From an uncultured Bacilli bacterium (GTDB taxonomy: Bacteria; Bacillota_I; Bacilli_A; RF39; UBA660): a stretch of DNA of 36,605 nt. Below are positions 1-7,720 of this stretch, piece by piece. The notes under the pieces are model-generated. The model saw only the letters and a program-made list of their open reading frames with translations, had not been told where the DNA came from and searched no databases. Where the stretch lies: NCBI GenBank assembly GCA_934130235.1, contig CAKOXU010000007.1, positions 1-36,605 of the forward strand, given 5' to 3'. The translations under genes and the position numbers were made by a program. The first letter of the stretch is position 1, and every line of letters begins with the position of its first letter.

Positions 1-56
1 TTCAGGGGGACGCATTATTCACATCTTCTTAAATTAAAAAAACATGAACAATACTT

Positions 57-72
57 GGTAGATTTCTCTACC
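57..72 (-). other. 5'-terminal hairpin of a transcript leaving the window on the left
   Basis: On the minus strand this reads GGTAGA-GAAA-TCTACC, a perfect 6-bp stem with a GNRA-type GAAA tetraloop. It begins within a base or two of the start site predicted from the promoter at 79-107, so the RNA would open with this stem. It is not followed by a T-run, so a terminator is unlikely. A 5' stabilising stem or the first helix of a leader RNA are both possible (inference). Positions 1-56 show only a weak possible minus-strand ATG at 15-13, whose gene cannot be identified. Confidence 0.45.
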
Positions 73-78
73 CTAATA

Positions 79-107
79 AGTATAAAATAATTTTTTAAAT
101 TAGTCAA
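79..107 (-). promoter_or_regulatory. Sigma-A-type promoter for a gene left of the window
   Basis: The minus strand shows TTGACT (107-102), a 17-nt spacer and TATACT (84-79). It lies just after the recG stop codon and points out of the window, so the next gene on the left has its own promoter. The start would fall near 71-73. Confidence 0.6.
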
Positions 108-108
108 G

Positions 109-2085
109 TTAATTTAAATTAGTACTTTCATTTAATAATTTTTCTAATATTGGATAATTAGAGATATTATTTAAAATAGTTTTACTGTCTTCTTTTGCTT
201 TAATAAGAATACCATAATCATTTTTAAAGTCAGCTAACTTAAAATTCATATCACCACTTTGTCTTACACCAAATATATCTCCTGATCCTCTTAATTTAAA
301 GTCCTCTTCTGCTATTTTAAATCCATCACTTACTTTAGTCATTATATTAAGTCTTGACGTTTCTCTATCACTTACTAAAATACAATAGCTTTGTAGACTA
401 TTTCTTCCTACTCTACCTCTTAACTGATGAAGTTGTGAAAGACCAAATCTATATGCATCAAATATTACAATTGTTGTTGCGTTTTCTACATCAACACCTA
501 CTTCTATTACAGTTGTTGATATAAGTATCTGAATTCTATTTTCTTTAAAAGATTTCATTACGCTATCTTTTTCATCAGCACTCATTTTACCATGCATTAC
601 ACCTATGTTGCACACCTTAGAAAAAGCTCTATTCATTTTTTCTTCTAATACTTCTACATTTTCCAAATCAATCTTATCAGACTCTTCTATTAGTGGTGCG
701 ATTACATATATTTGGTGATTATTTTTAATTTCAGCATACATAAGATTTAACACATCTTTAATACTCTTTGAAGATTTTAATATAGTTTTTATTTCTTTTC
801 TACCACTGGGCATACTTTTTATACTTGATACATCCATATCCCCATATATTGTAAGAGCAAGTGTCCTAGGAATTGGTGTTGCCGACAAATACAAAACATC
901 TGGATTGGTTCCTTTATTTTTTATGCTACTTCTTTGATTAACTCCAAACCTGTGTTGTTCATCAGTTATTACAAGTCCTAATTTGTTGTAAAATACGTTA
1001 TCACTAAATAAAGCATGTGTTCCTATTAAAATATCTATCTTATTACTTTCTAATCTATTTATGATATCTTTTTTTTCTCTTTGTTTTAAATTACCTGTCA
1101 AAATTTCAATATTAATATTATAATCTTTAAAAAACTTTTTTAATGATTTAAAATGTTGCTGAGCTAATACCTCAGTAGGTGCCATAAGGATTCCCTGATA
1201 TCCGCTTAGATAGTTAATATATAGAGCTATTATAGCTACTAATGTTTTTCCGCTTCCTACATCACCTTGTATCAATCTATTCATAGTATATTTACTATTT
1301 AAATCATCTAATACTTCAAAAGTACATTTTTCTTGATCAGTAGTTAATTTAAAAGGTAATGATGATATAAAATCATTTACAGCGTCAACAGGAACAATCC
1401 TCTTTATTCCAATCTTGTATTTTTTTTCATATTTTAAACTTTCCATTTTTAACATAAATAGGAATAATTCCTCATACTTTAGCATGTTTAAAGCTTTTTT
1501 TAAATTATTCATATTACTAGGATTATGAACTTCATTAATACATGTCTTCTTATCTATAAAATTGTATTTATTAATTATACTATCAGGAAGATAATTAATA
1601 GGTTCATAATCTACTATTTGATTTATGTAATTGGAAATTTGATTACTAGAAAGACCCGCTACTTGATGGTAAATAGGAACTATTTTTTCCACTGTTGGTA
1701 AAGGTGATAAATTAATATTGTTCGCTACTACAGTATTGTGCATTTTATCATATTTTCCTATTACACTAACTGTATTTCCAATTTTTATTTTATTTTTTAA
1801 ATAACCTCTATTAAAAATAATCACATTTAATAAATATTTTCCTGTATTCAATTTAAAAGACATCTTATTCATTTTTTTATTAAAATAAAATAAACTAGGA
1901 TTACTTTCAACTATTCCATCAATTATAATTTTATCATCTTGATATAATGAATCAATATTGCTTCTTTTTATAATATCATATCTAAATGGATAATAATTTA
2001 TAAGATCTTCTGTTGTATATATCCCTATATTATTAAATAGTTTTTCTAATTTGGGACCTATACCTTTTAAACTGTTGATATTCAT
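109..2085 (-). CDS. recG: ATP-dependent DNA helicase RecG
   Basis: 658 aa, normal full length for RecG, the branch-migrating helicase that regresses stalled forks and processes Holliday junctions in the cytoplasm. The N-terminal part (about 1-150) carries the helix-hairpin-helix-like start and the OB 'wedge' domain. The SF2 helicase core follows: Walker A GDVGSGKT at 274-281, Walker B DEQH at 375-378, SATPIPRT (motif III, 401-408) and the motif VI RGRVGR at 556-561. The C-terminal RecG-specific part, with FKLRGSGDIFG near 596-605, is intact. The start ATG is 2 nt after the stop of the upstream small membrane exporter, so the two are very likely co-transcribed from the promoter near 2578. No lesions are visible. 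Identification is secure from the motif set and length. Confidence 0.97.
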   Translation of the reverse strand: MNINSLKGIGPKLEKLFNNIGIYTTEDLINYYPFRYDIIKRSNIDSLYQDDKIIIDGIVESNPSLFYFNKKMNKMSFKLNTGKYLLNVIIFNRGYLKNKIKIGNTVSVIGKYDKMHNTVVANNINLSPLPTVEKIVPIYHQVAGLSSNQISNYINQIVDYEPINYLPDSIINKYNFIDKKTCINEVHNPSNMNNLKKALNMLKYEELFLFMLKMESLKYEKKYKIGIKRIVPVDAVNDFISSLPFKLTTDQEKCTFEVLDDLNSKYTMNRLIQGDVGSGKTLVAIIALYINYLSGYQGILMAPTEVLAQQHFKSLKKFFKDYNINIEILTGNLKQREKKDIINRLESNKIDILIGTHALFSDNVFYNKLGLVITDEQHRFGVNQRSSIKNKGTNPDVLYLSATPIPRTLALTIYGDMDVSSIKSMPSGRKEIKTILKSSKSIKDVLNLMYAEIKNNHQIYVIAPLIEESDKIDLENVEVLEEKMNRAFSKVCNIGVMHGKMSADEKDSVMKSFKENRIQILISTTVIEVGVDVENATTIVIFDAYRFGLSQLHQLRGRVGRNSLQSYCILVSDRETSRLNIMTKVSDGFKIAEEDFKLRGSGDIFGVRQSGDMNFKLADFKNDYGILIKAKEDSKTILNNISNYPILEKLLNESTNLN

Positions 2086-2087
2086 AT

Positions 2088-2555
2088 TTAACCTATAAAA
2101 CTAAAAACTCCAAAAGATATCATCATTATAATAATACCAGCAAGTAATACACCAGCCATAACGGCTAATATAGTCTTTTTAAAATCTAAATCTAGTATAG
2201 AAGCAGCAAGTGTTCCAGTCCATGCCCCTGTTCCAGGAAGTGGTATTCCAACAAAGACAAATAGTGCCCAATACAATCCTCTTCCGGCAGATGACTCTAA
2301 TTTTCTTCCACCTGATTCACCTTTTTTCATACACCATGTAAAAAATGGACCTATATATTTTTTATCCTTACCCCAGGTTAATACTTTTCGTGCGAATAAA
2401 TAAATAAATGGAACAGGCACCATATTTCCAAGAATACTAATTATAAATGAAGTTAGTTTATCTAAATCCATTCCTATAGCAATTGGTATAGCTCCTCTTA
2501 ATTCTATAAGTGGAACCATAGATACAAAAAATACAATTAAATATTTTATAAACAT
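2088..2555 (-). CDS. Small multidrug export family membrane protein (COG2426)
   Basis: 155-aa hydrophobic protein with about four membrane segments. The N-terminal stretch VPLIELRGAIPIAIG, followed by a second membrane segment with NMVPVPFIYLFA, is the hallmark of the Sm_multidrug_ex family (COG2426). The family was named after a reported drug-export effect, but its transport substrate is not well established. A good Shine-Dalgarno (GAAAGAG) lies 8 nt before the ATG. It is first in a two-gene unit with recG, only 2 nt apart. An extended -10 promoter (TGTTATAAT) lies about 25 nt upstream. Transport function is family knowledge only; nothing here shows what it moves. Confidence 0.8.
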   Translation of the reverse strand: MFIKYLIVFFVSMVPLIELRGAIPIAIGMDLDKLTSFIISILGNMVPVPFIYLFARKVLTWGKDKKYIGPFFTWCMKKGESGGRKLESSAGRGLYWALFVFVGIPLPGTGAWTGTLAASILDLDFKKTILAVMAGVLLAGIIIMMISFGVFSFIG

Positions 2556-2577
2556 AAAATCACTCTTTCTATTACTA

Positions 2578-2586
2578 ATTATAACA
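2578..2586 (-). promoter_or_regulatory. Extended -10 promoter for the exporter-recG unit
   Basis: The minus strand reads TGT-TATAAT with no good -35 box at the right distance. It sits 23 nt before the ATG at 2555 and faces away from the small RNA promoter at 2614-2641, so the two start regions are back to back. Confidence 0.5.
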
Positions 2587-2613
2587 TATAAATAAAAATT
2601 TTATAAAAAAGTA

Positions 2614-2641
2614 TTGACAAAAATTTTTTTTAATATATAAT
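2614..2641 (+). promoter_or_regulatory. Strong sigma-A promoter of the candidate small RNA
   Basis: TTGACA (2614-2619), a 16-nt spacer and TATAAT (2636-2641) match both consensus boxes exactly. No plus-strand protein gene follows for several kilobases. The start site should fall near 2647-2649, at the foot of the first hairpin of the RNA. Confidence 0.7.
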
Positions 2642-2647
2642 AGTAGG

Positions 2648-2743
2648 TACCAATTCGGAAATTAGGCGAATTGGTGCTAGTATCACACTAGCCAACCCCT
2701 TTTTATTCTTTTATAGAAACTGCTCAGGGGGCAGTTTCTTTTT
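2648..2743 (+). ncRNA. Candidate small RNA of about 95 nt
   Basis: A stand-alone transcription unit antisense to the spacer between hemW and the exporter gene. It has a consensus promoter (2614-2641) and ends in a textbook intrinsic terminator. In between are two perfect hairpins: a 9-bp stem ACCAATTCG/CGAATTGGT (2649-2657 with 2667-2675, 9-nt loop) and a 6-bp stem GCTAGT/ACTAGC (2676-2681 with 2687-2692). A single-stranded linker starting CAACCCC (2693-2699) and running through T-rich sequence follows. CCCCT of the linker could pair with AGGGG in the terminator loop (2726-2730), a possible pseudoknot or switch. C-rich single strands are typical of sRNAs that bind Shine-Dalgarno sequences, so target regulation is a reasonable inference. 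I do not recognise the family; SRP RNA, 6S and tmRNA signatures are absent. No convincing small ORF is seen. Confidence 0.6.
2716..2743 (+). terminator. Intrinsic terminator of the small RNA
   Basis: Perfect 8-bp stem GAAACTGC/GCAGTTTC with the loop TCAGGGG, followed directly by TTTTT (2739-2743). The T-run exists only on the plus strand; on the hemW side no T-run follows, so it does not terminate hemW. Confidence 0.85.
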
Positions 2744-2745
2744 GT

Positions 2746-3849
2746 TTAATTAATAAAATTAATTAAAATATTATTTGAAACATATATATATTTTGGATTT
2801 ATATAAATATATTTATTATCTTCAATTAATTTACCTTGAGATAAAAGTTTATTAACTATATCACTGTGTATATCAGTATTATACTTAGTTTTAAATATAT
2901 CTTTTTTTATACCATGAGTTTTTCTAAGTCCTAATATAAATTCATTCTCAATAGTCTTTTTTTTAGTTAAAACTTCTTTTTCATATCTATACTTACCATT
3001 AATATAATTAGTTATACTTCTCGTATTATCATATCTTGTATTGTTTATATAACCAGATGCACCACAGCCAAATCCATAATAATTATTATTGTCCCAATAA
3101 TTTAAATTGTGTTTTGACTCATAACCTTTTTTTGAAAAGTTTGATATTTCATAGTGATTATAATCTTTAAGGGTAGTACAAATAAGTTTATACATATTAT
3201 AGTCTAGTTCTTCATCTATATTTTTTACGTTATCTATATATAATTTTGTATTATTTTCAATTATAAGAGAATATGTAGAAATATGAGGAATATCAAGATT
3301 TAGTAATATATCTAAATCTTTTTTTAACGCTTCTAACGTTTGTCCTGGAATTGCATATATTAAGTCAATATTTATATTATTAAAATATTTTTTTACCAAT
3401 TCTATTTTTTCAATAGAAATATCTTTTTTATGATTTCTATTTAAAAGACTCAAATACTCATTATTAAATGATTGAATTCCAATACTAATTCTATTAACTC
3501 TATTTGATTTTAAAAGTTCAAGTAAAGTAATAGTTATATCTTCTATATTACATTCAAAAGTAAACTCATAATCTTTTTCTAATTTAAATATTTTAAGTAT
3601 ATTAAATAACTTATTTAGTTCATCTATGCTTAACGAACTAGGTGTCCCACCACCTATATAAAGAGTTTTTATAATATCATTATTGTAATACTTATGTATT
3701 TCATTAGATAAACTTTTTAAATATTTTTCTATCCATTGATGATTTGTATAGAACTTACAAAAGTCACAATAAGAACATATAGAAGAACAAAAAGGTATAT
3801 GAACATATACACTTTTTATCTCTTTTGATTTCTCTCTTTTTTTGAGCAT
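2746..3849 (-). CDS. hemW: HemW-type radical SAM protein (CPO-III-like, heme chaperone family)
   Basis: 367 aa. The radical-SAM cluster motif is C21xxxC25xxC28, followed by C31, the CxxxCxxCxC form of HemW/HemN-like proteins, preceded by YVHIPFC. GGGTPSSL near residue 67 is the SAM-binding glycine-rich stretch, and the GCGASGY and HNLNYW segments are typical of the family. HemW proteins were long misannotated as oxygen-independent coproporphyrinogen oxidases; known members bind heme. It is the last gene of the lepA operon, a very common lepA-hemW association in Bacillota, although here two other genes intervene. Its ATG lies 34 nt inside the end of the preceding gene. No later start exists before the conserved VYVHIPFC, so the overlap is real. 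No terminator follows; transcription may run on antisense to the small RNA. Confidence 0.92.
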   Translation of the reverse strand: MLKKREKSKEIKSVYVHIPFCSSICSYCDFCKFYTNHQWIEKYLKSLSNEIHKYYNNDIIKTLYIGGGTPSSLSIDELNKLFNILKIFKLEKDYEFTFECNIEDITITLLELLKSNRVNRISIGIQSFNNEYLSLLNRNHKKDISIEKIELVKKYFNNINIDLIYAIPGQTLEALKKDLDILLNLDIPHISTYSLIIENNTKLYIDNVKNIDEELDYNMYKLICTTLKDYNHYEISNFSKKGYESKHNLNYWDNNNYYGFGCGASGYINNTRYDNTRSITNYINGKYRYEKEVLTKKKTIENEFILGLRKTHGIKKDIFKTKYNTDIHSDIVNKLLSQGKLIEDNKYIYINPKYIYVSNNILINFIN

Positions 3850-4856
3850 ACAATACCTATAAATTCATTTAAGTCTTTTAATTTTTCTTTCAATTCACTA
3901 TAATCATCTGAATATGTACTCTCTACAGCAAGTAATCTAGCCTTTGTCTTACCCATTCTCAAACTCATATCTTCTGCAGTAAGTGCATATTTTAATCTAT
4001 AAATACTCGCTAATACATAATCATTTTTAGTATAACTATCCTTACTCTGTCTTAAAAGATCATAAAACTTTTTATCTACTTCAAAAAGCTTATTATATTG
4101 TTCTTGTTGTTTAAGTCCTTTAAGAGAAAATAGTTTTAATAAATACTTATATGCTTTCATTAAGTTTTCTTCAGATTCAGATTCAGTAATTAAATACTTT
4201 ATACTAATATCAGTTATAGCACTATTTTTAAATTTACTTTTAGGTTCTTTAGATATGGACTTATAATATAATTCATTATATAATTGTTCAGGTGAAATAC
4301 CTGTTAAAATAGATATACTATTTAATGATAATCTAAAGTGTAAAGCAACATTAGCAATAATTTCTAACGATTGACCTTTCAAAATAGGTCTGATGGAAGT
4401 TTCTTCTATTACATTTGAATTATTATTTAAATTATTATATCTATTTTTAGCAAGTATTTTTTTTACTGTTTCACATTCTTCCTTATCTAATTTTTCCAAC
4501 CTGTTGTGAAAATCGTTATATATTACTTCTGGTGTTGTTTTTAACTCTTTAGCTATTTCATTTACCGTTAAGCCTTGCTTTAAAAGTTCTACAGCATTTC
4601 TTACTCTTAAAACAACGTTTTCATTTCTTATGCTTTTAGGTTTATTTTCCTCCAATACAAGTATTGCTTCTTTATATAGCATGGGATCTATATAAGGCAA
4701 TTTTTTATTTATATAATCTGATACAGTAAAATTACTAACACCAAAATGTTCTCCTGTCTTTCTTGTAGATGACTTATTTTCAATTATGTAGCGTGCCATA
4801 TCAATTACCTTAGTTCTAATTTTTTCATCCATTTCTCTTTTTTTATCAATACTCAT
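3816..4856 (-). CDS. SpoIIID-like DNA-binding protein fused to a duplicated C-terminal domain
   Basis: 346 aa. Residues 9-65 closely resemble the sporulation regulator SpoIIID: a helix-turn-helix with HFGVSNFTVSDYINKKLP and, downstream, the basic KSIRNE segment. From Met9 the spacing to the HTH matches SpoIIID as I remember it, so Met9 (4832) is a possible alternative start. Met1 is preferred because AAAGGGTGA lies about 10 nt upstream and it overlaps the previous stop as ATGA. A second, degenerate SpoIIID-like HTH follows (about 83-135, GLTVNEIAKELKTTPEVIYNDF). The last ~190 residues, from ALHFRLSLNSISILTGI to LKDLNEFIG, are paralogous to the whole neighbouring protein (4853-5398). SpoIIID is a mother-cell transcription factor; the role of this fused form is unknown. 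A regulator is a reasonable inference. Translational coupling and position between lepA and hemW suggest constitutive expression. Confidence 0.7.
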   Translation of the reverse strand: MSIDKKREMDEKIRTKVIDMARYIIENKSSTRKTGEHFGVSNFTVSDYINKKLPYIDPMLYKEAILVLEENKPKSIRNENVVLRVRNAVELLKQGLTVNEIAKELKTTPEVIYNDFHNRLEKLDKEECETVKKILAKNRYNNLNNNSNVIEETSIRPILKGQSLEIIANVALHFRLSLNSISILTGISPEQLYNELYYKSISKEPKSKFKNSAITDISIKYLITESESEENLMKAYKYLLKLFSLKGLKQQEQYNKLFEVDKKFYDLLRQSKDSYTKNDYVLASIYRLKYALTAEDMSLRMGKTKARLLAVESTYSDDYSELKEKLKDLNEFIGIVCSKKERNQKR

Positions 4857-5398
4857 ATTTGTTTATGTTCACCCTTTCTATTCTTTTTTGCTCTTATAAA
4901 ATCTTCTAATTTATCTAATGAATCTCTTATACTTCCTTCATATTTATTTTCCATAGATGATAATCGTCTTCTGTCTATATGAAGATAATCAGATGCACCA
5001 TTAGAAGAATATGCATGTTTAATTCGATATCTACTTATTTTTTTATAATCATCTATGCTTAGTCTTTTTATTCTATCTTTATCATCTAATAGTCTATTTA
5101 CTTCTATATCCGTCTTATTAAGCAAATAATCTAAATTATTATTCTTTTCTTCTTGTGAATAATCTCCCTTATTAATTTCATTAAAACGTTCTAATAAGCG
5201 TTTTAATTTTGAACATTGATAAGTATCATCAGTATCTACTACATCTAAATCAAATAAAAATTTATATGCCATATAATCAATACTGTTTATACAGTATTTT
5301 TTTATTTCGGATTCATTTATTCCAGATAATTTAGAAATACTCTTCAAACTTAATCTATATTCGAGCGCTAATCTTGAAAAAAATTCAACATCAGTCAT
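4853..5398 (-). CDS. Unknown protein paralogous to the C-terminus of the adjacent SpoIIID-like protein
   Basis: 181 aa, no signal peptide or membrane segment, highly charged and helical. It opens with FFSRLALEYRLSLKSISKLSGI, which aligns with ANVALHFRLSLNSISILTGI in the next gene and looks like a helix-turn-helix. It ends with YRIKHAYSSNGASDYL...LEDFI, matching YRLKYALTAEDMSLRM...LNEFI there. The two genes thus share a two-part module with an HTH-like segment at each end. The start chosen is the ATG at 5398, preceded by GGTGAT; an in-frame ATG 12 nt upstream has no ribosome site. It overlaps the lepA stop (ATGACTGA), so translation is coupled to lepA. Function is not recognised. DNA binding or partnership with the SpoIIID-like protein is inference. 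Confidence 0.65.
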   Translation of the reverse strand: MTDVEFFSRLALEYRLSLKSISKLSGINESEIKKYCINSIDYMAYKFLFDLDVVDTDDTYQCSKLKRLLERFNEINKGDYSQEEKNNNLDYLLNKTDIEVNRLLDDKDRIKRLSIDDYKKISRYRIKHAYSSNGASDYLHIDRRRLSSMENKYEGSIRDSLDKLEDFIRAKKNRKGEHKQI

Positions 5399-7199
5399 TT
5401 TTATCACCATCCATACTAAGTACTGATAAGAATGCCTCTTGAGGTATTTCTACACTTCCTATCATTTTCATTCTCTTTTTTCCTTCTTTTTGCTTTTCTA
5501 ACAGCTTTCTTTTACGTGATACATCTCCACCATAACATTTTGCAAGAACATTTTTTCTTACCGCTTTAATATCACTACGAGCTATAGCCTTAGTTCCTAT
5601 TACAGCTTGTATAGGTATCTCAAATTGTTGTCTAGGTATTAACTTTCTTAAATTTTCTACAATAGCCTTACCTCTATTATAGGCAAAATCTCTATGCACA
5701 ATTAAACTAAGCGCGTCTACAACTTCCTTATTAAGCATAATATCCATTTTCACTAAATTGCTTTCTTTATATCCAATAAACTCATAATCAAAAGATGCAT
5801 AGCCTTTTGTATAACTCTTTAACTTATCAAAAAAGTCATATACTATTTCTGATAGTGGTAATTCATAATGTATATTAACACGTGTTTTATCTATATATTC
5901 CATTGATATATAATTACCTCTTTTATTTTGGCATAATTCCATAATAGGACCTATAAACTCACTAGGTACAAAAATATTTGTTCTTATATATGGTTCTTTA
6001 ATATTTAATATTTTCTGTCTATCAGGCATTTTAGATGGACTATCTATATATATAGTTGTTTTATCTGTTAAATTAACCTCATAAACCACTGAAGGAGTGG
6101 TCGCTATTAAATCTATTCCAAATTCTCTTTCTATTCTCTCTTGAATTATTTCCATATGTAAAAGTCCTAAAAATCCACATCTAAATCCAAAACCTAATGC
6201 TTGAGATGTTTCCGGTTCAAATTCAAGTGAAGCATCATTCAATTTCAATTTTTCCAATGCCTCTCTAAGTTCAGGAAATTTTGATGATTCTATAGGATAA
6301 ATTCCACAAAACACCATAGGTTTCATAGGTTTATAACCATCCAAAGGCTTTTCCGCAGGATTTTTATATAAAGTAATTGTATCTCCTACTCTTACATCTT
6401 CAATATTTTTTATACTAGCACATATAAACCCTACTTCACCACAGCTTAAAACTTGTTTTTTTACTTCATGTGGTGTATGTACACCTAACTCTACTATGTC
6501 ATATGTTGCTTCAGTTGCCATCATTTTTATTTTATCTCCAACTTTTAATGATCCATTTACAACTCTTACTAGTGCAACTATACCTCTATAAGAATCAAAA
6601 AAACTATCAAAAATTAAAGCCTGAGTTTTTGAAGAAATATCCCCTTTAGGAGATGGTATGCGTGTAATAATTGCTTCAACTAATTCCTTTATTCCTATAC
6701 CCTGTTTAGCACTACAAAGAATAATTTCTTCTTTTTTAAATCCTAAAGTATCAACTATTTCATTAGTCACTTTTTCTACATCAGCATTTGGTAAATCTAT
6801 TTTATTTATAACAGGTATTATAGTTAAATCATTTTCCATTGCAAGATATAAATTAGCAAGTGTTTGAGCCTCTATTCCTTGTGCTGCATCTACTATTAAT
6901 ATTGCTCCTTCACAAGCAGCTAGACTTCTTGATACTTCATATGAAAAATCTACGTGTCCCGGAGTATCTATCAAATGCAATAGATATTCTTCATTATTAT
7001 ATTTATATTTTAACTGAACAGTATTCAGCTTAATAGTAATACCTCGTTCACGTTCAATATCCATACTATCTAATAATTGCTCTTGTCTTTCTCTTTCAGT
7101 AATTGCCCCTGTTATATCAAGGATTCTATCTGCCAAAGTACTTTTTCCATGATCTATATGGGCAATAATAGAAAAATTTCTAATATTATTTTGATTCAT
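5391..7199 (-). CDS. lepA: Elongation factor 4 (LepA), translational GTPase
   Basis: 602 aa, normal length. The GTPase motifs are all present: AHIDHGKS (G1), RERGITIK (G2), DTPGHVDF (G3), NKID (G4) and SAKQG (G5), followed by the EF-G-like domains II-V and the basic LepA C-terminal domain with GGDVSRKRKLLEKQKEGKKRMK. It acts on the ribosome, with reported roles in back-translocation and in 30S biogenesis or initiation. The start ATG at 7199 gives MNQNNIRNFSIIAHIDH, the usual LepA N-terminus, and is preceded by GGTGG; a GTG 9 nt further up overlaps that ribosome site and is less likely. It is first in an operon with the paralog pair and hemW. It begins 25 nt after the rpoE terminator; TATAAT on the minus strand near 7215-7220 is a possible promoter with a very short leader. 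The stop is TGA. Confidence 0.97.
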   Translation of the reverse strand: MNQNNIRNFSIIAHIDHGKSTLADRILDITGAITERERQEQLLDSMDIERERGITIKLNTVQLKYKYNNEEYLLHLIDTPGHVDFSYEVSRSLAACEGAILIVDAAQGIEAQTLANLYLAMENDLTIIPVINKIDLPNADVEKVTNEIVDTLGFKKEEIILCSAKQGIGIKELVEAIITRIPSPKGDISSKTQALIFDSFFDSYRGIVALVRVVNGSLKVGDKIKMMATEATYDIVELGVHTPHEVKKQVLSCGEVGFICASIKNIEDVRVGDTITLYKNPAEKPLDGYKPMKPMVFCGIYPIESSKFPELREALEKLKLNDASLEFEPETSQALGFGFRCGFLGLLHMEIIQERIEREFGIDLIATTPSVVYEVNLTDKTTIYIDSPSKMPDRQKILNIKEPYIRTNIFVPSEFIGPIMELCQNKRGNYISMEYIDKTRVNIHYELPLSEIVYDFFDKLKSYTKGYASFDYEFIGYKESNLVKMDIMLNKEVVDALSLIVHRDFAYNRGKAIVENLRKLIPRQQFEIPIQAVIGTKAIARSDIKAVRKNVLAKCYGGDVSRKRKLLEKQKEGKKRMKMIGSVEIPQEAFLSVLSMDGDKND

Positions 7200-7223
7200 A
7201 AAATCCACCTATATAATTATAAC

Positions 7224-7249
7224 AAAAAAATAGTGTTTTTGCACTATTT
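7224..7249 (-). terminator. Terminator of the argS-rpoE operon
   Basis: The minus strand shows AAATAGTG-CAAAAA-CACTATTT followed by further T's, an 8-bp stem with a 6-nt loop immediately after the rpoE stop codon. It separates rpoE from lepA. Confidence 0.8.
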
Positions 7250-7702
7250 TTATTCATTATCTTCATCAATATCATCAACAATTGTTAATTCTTCCATATC
7301 ATCTGAATCGTCTAAATCAACTTCATCGTCTGTTATATCTATTGAATCAATTTCCTCATCCATTAATTCTTCTTCATCTGTGTCAGACTCATCTTCTTCA
7401 TCTGTTGCCTCTGATTCATCTTCTTCGTCATCGACATCAAGAACTATATCTACTTTATGCTTATCCTTTAAATCCCATTCTGCACTATCCAACAAAATAA
7501 ATCTCTTATCAGTAGTAAGTGATGTATAAAAGTCTCCTATTTGATTAGCATAATCATCATCACTAAGTTCAAGCAATGAACAAATCTTCTTAAATACACT
7601 AGGTGTATTTAATGGCTTTTTATTTTCTTTTAATATTAATTCTGTTAAATCCGTATAAGAAAGAACTTCTAATTCTTCTTTCTTCATATCTTTTAATTTC
7701 AT
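7250..7702 (-). CDS. rpoE: DNA-directed RNA polymerase delta subunit (RpoE)
   Basis: 150 aa. Residues 1-80 form the HARE-HTH domain (LSYTDLTELILKE near the start, then FYTSLTTDKRFILLDSAEWDL), and residues ~85-150 are an almost purely Asp/Glu tail. This is the classic delta architecture, where the acidic tail competes with nucleic acid on RNA polymerase and speeds its recycling. The start is the ATG at 7702, preceded by GGAGG; a TTG 12 nt upstream overlaps the ribosome site and should be ignored. The gene follows argS by 18 nt and is followed by a strong terminator. The order DUF1934-argS-rpoE matches ywiB-argS-rpoE of Bacillus subtilis. Delta is restricted to Bacilli and close relatives, so it is a useful taxonomic marker. 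Confidence 0.93.
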   Translation of the reverse strand: MKLKDMKKEELEVLSYTDLTELILKENKKPLNTPSVFKKICSLLELSDDDYANQIGDFYTSLTTDKRFILLDSAEWDLKDKHKVDIVLDVDDEEDESEATDEEDESDTDEEELMDEEIDSIDITDDEVDLDDSDDMEELTIVDDIDEDNE

Positions 7703-7720
7703 AATTTCCTCCAAACTAAA

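Noticed and set aside
5391..5410. Mycoplasma-type genetic code (TGA as Trp)
   Set aside because: lepA and the following gene end in TGA at overlapping start codons, tryptophans are TGG, and the proteins end at the expected family lengths.
7077..7529. Long Ser-rich plus-strand frames over rpoE
   Set aside because: They are the antisense reading of the Asp/Glu-rich tail of the delta subunit, whose GAT/GAA codons avoid stops on the other strand.
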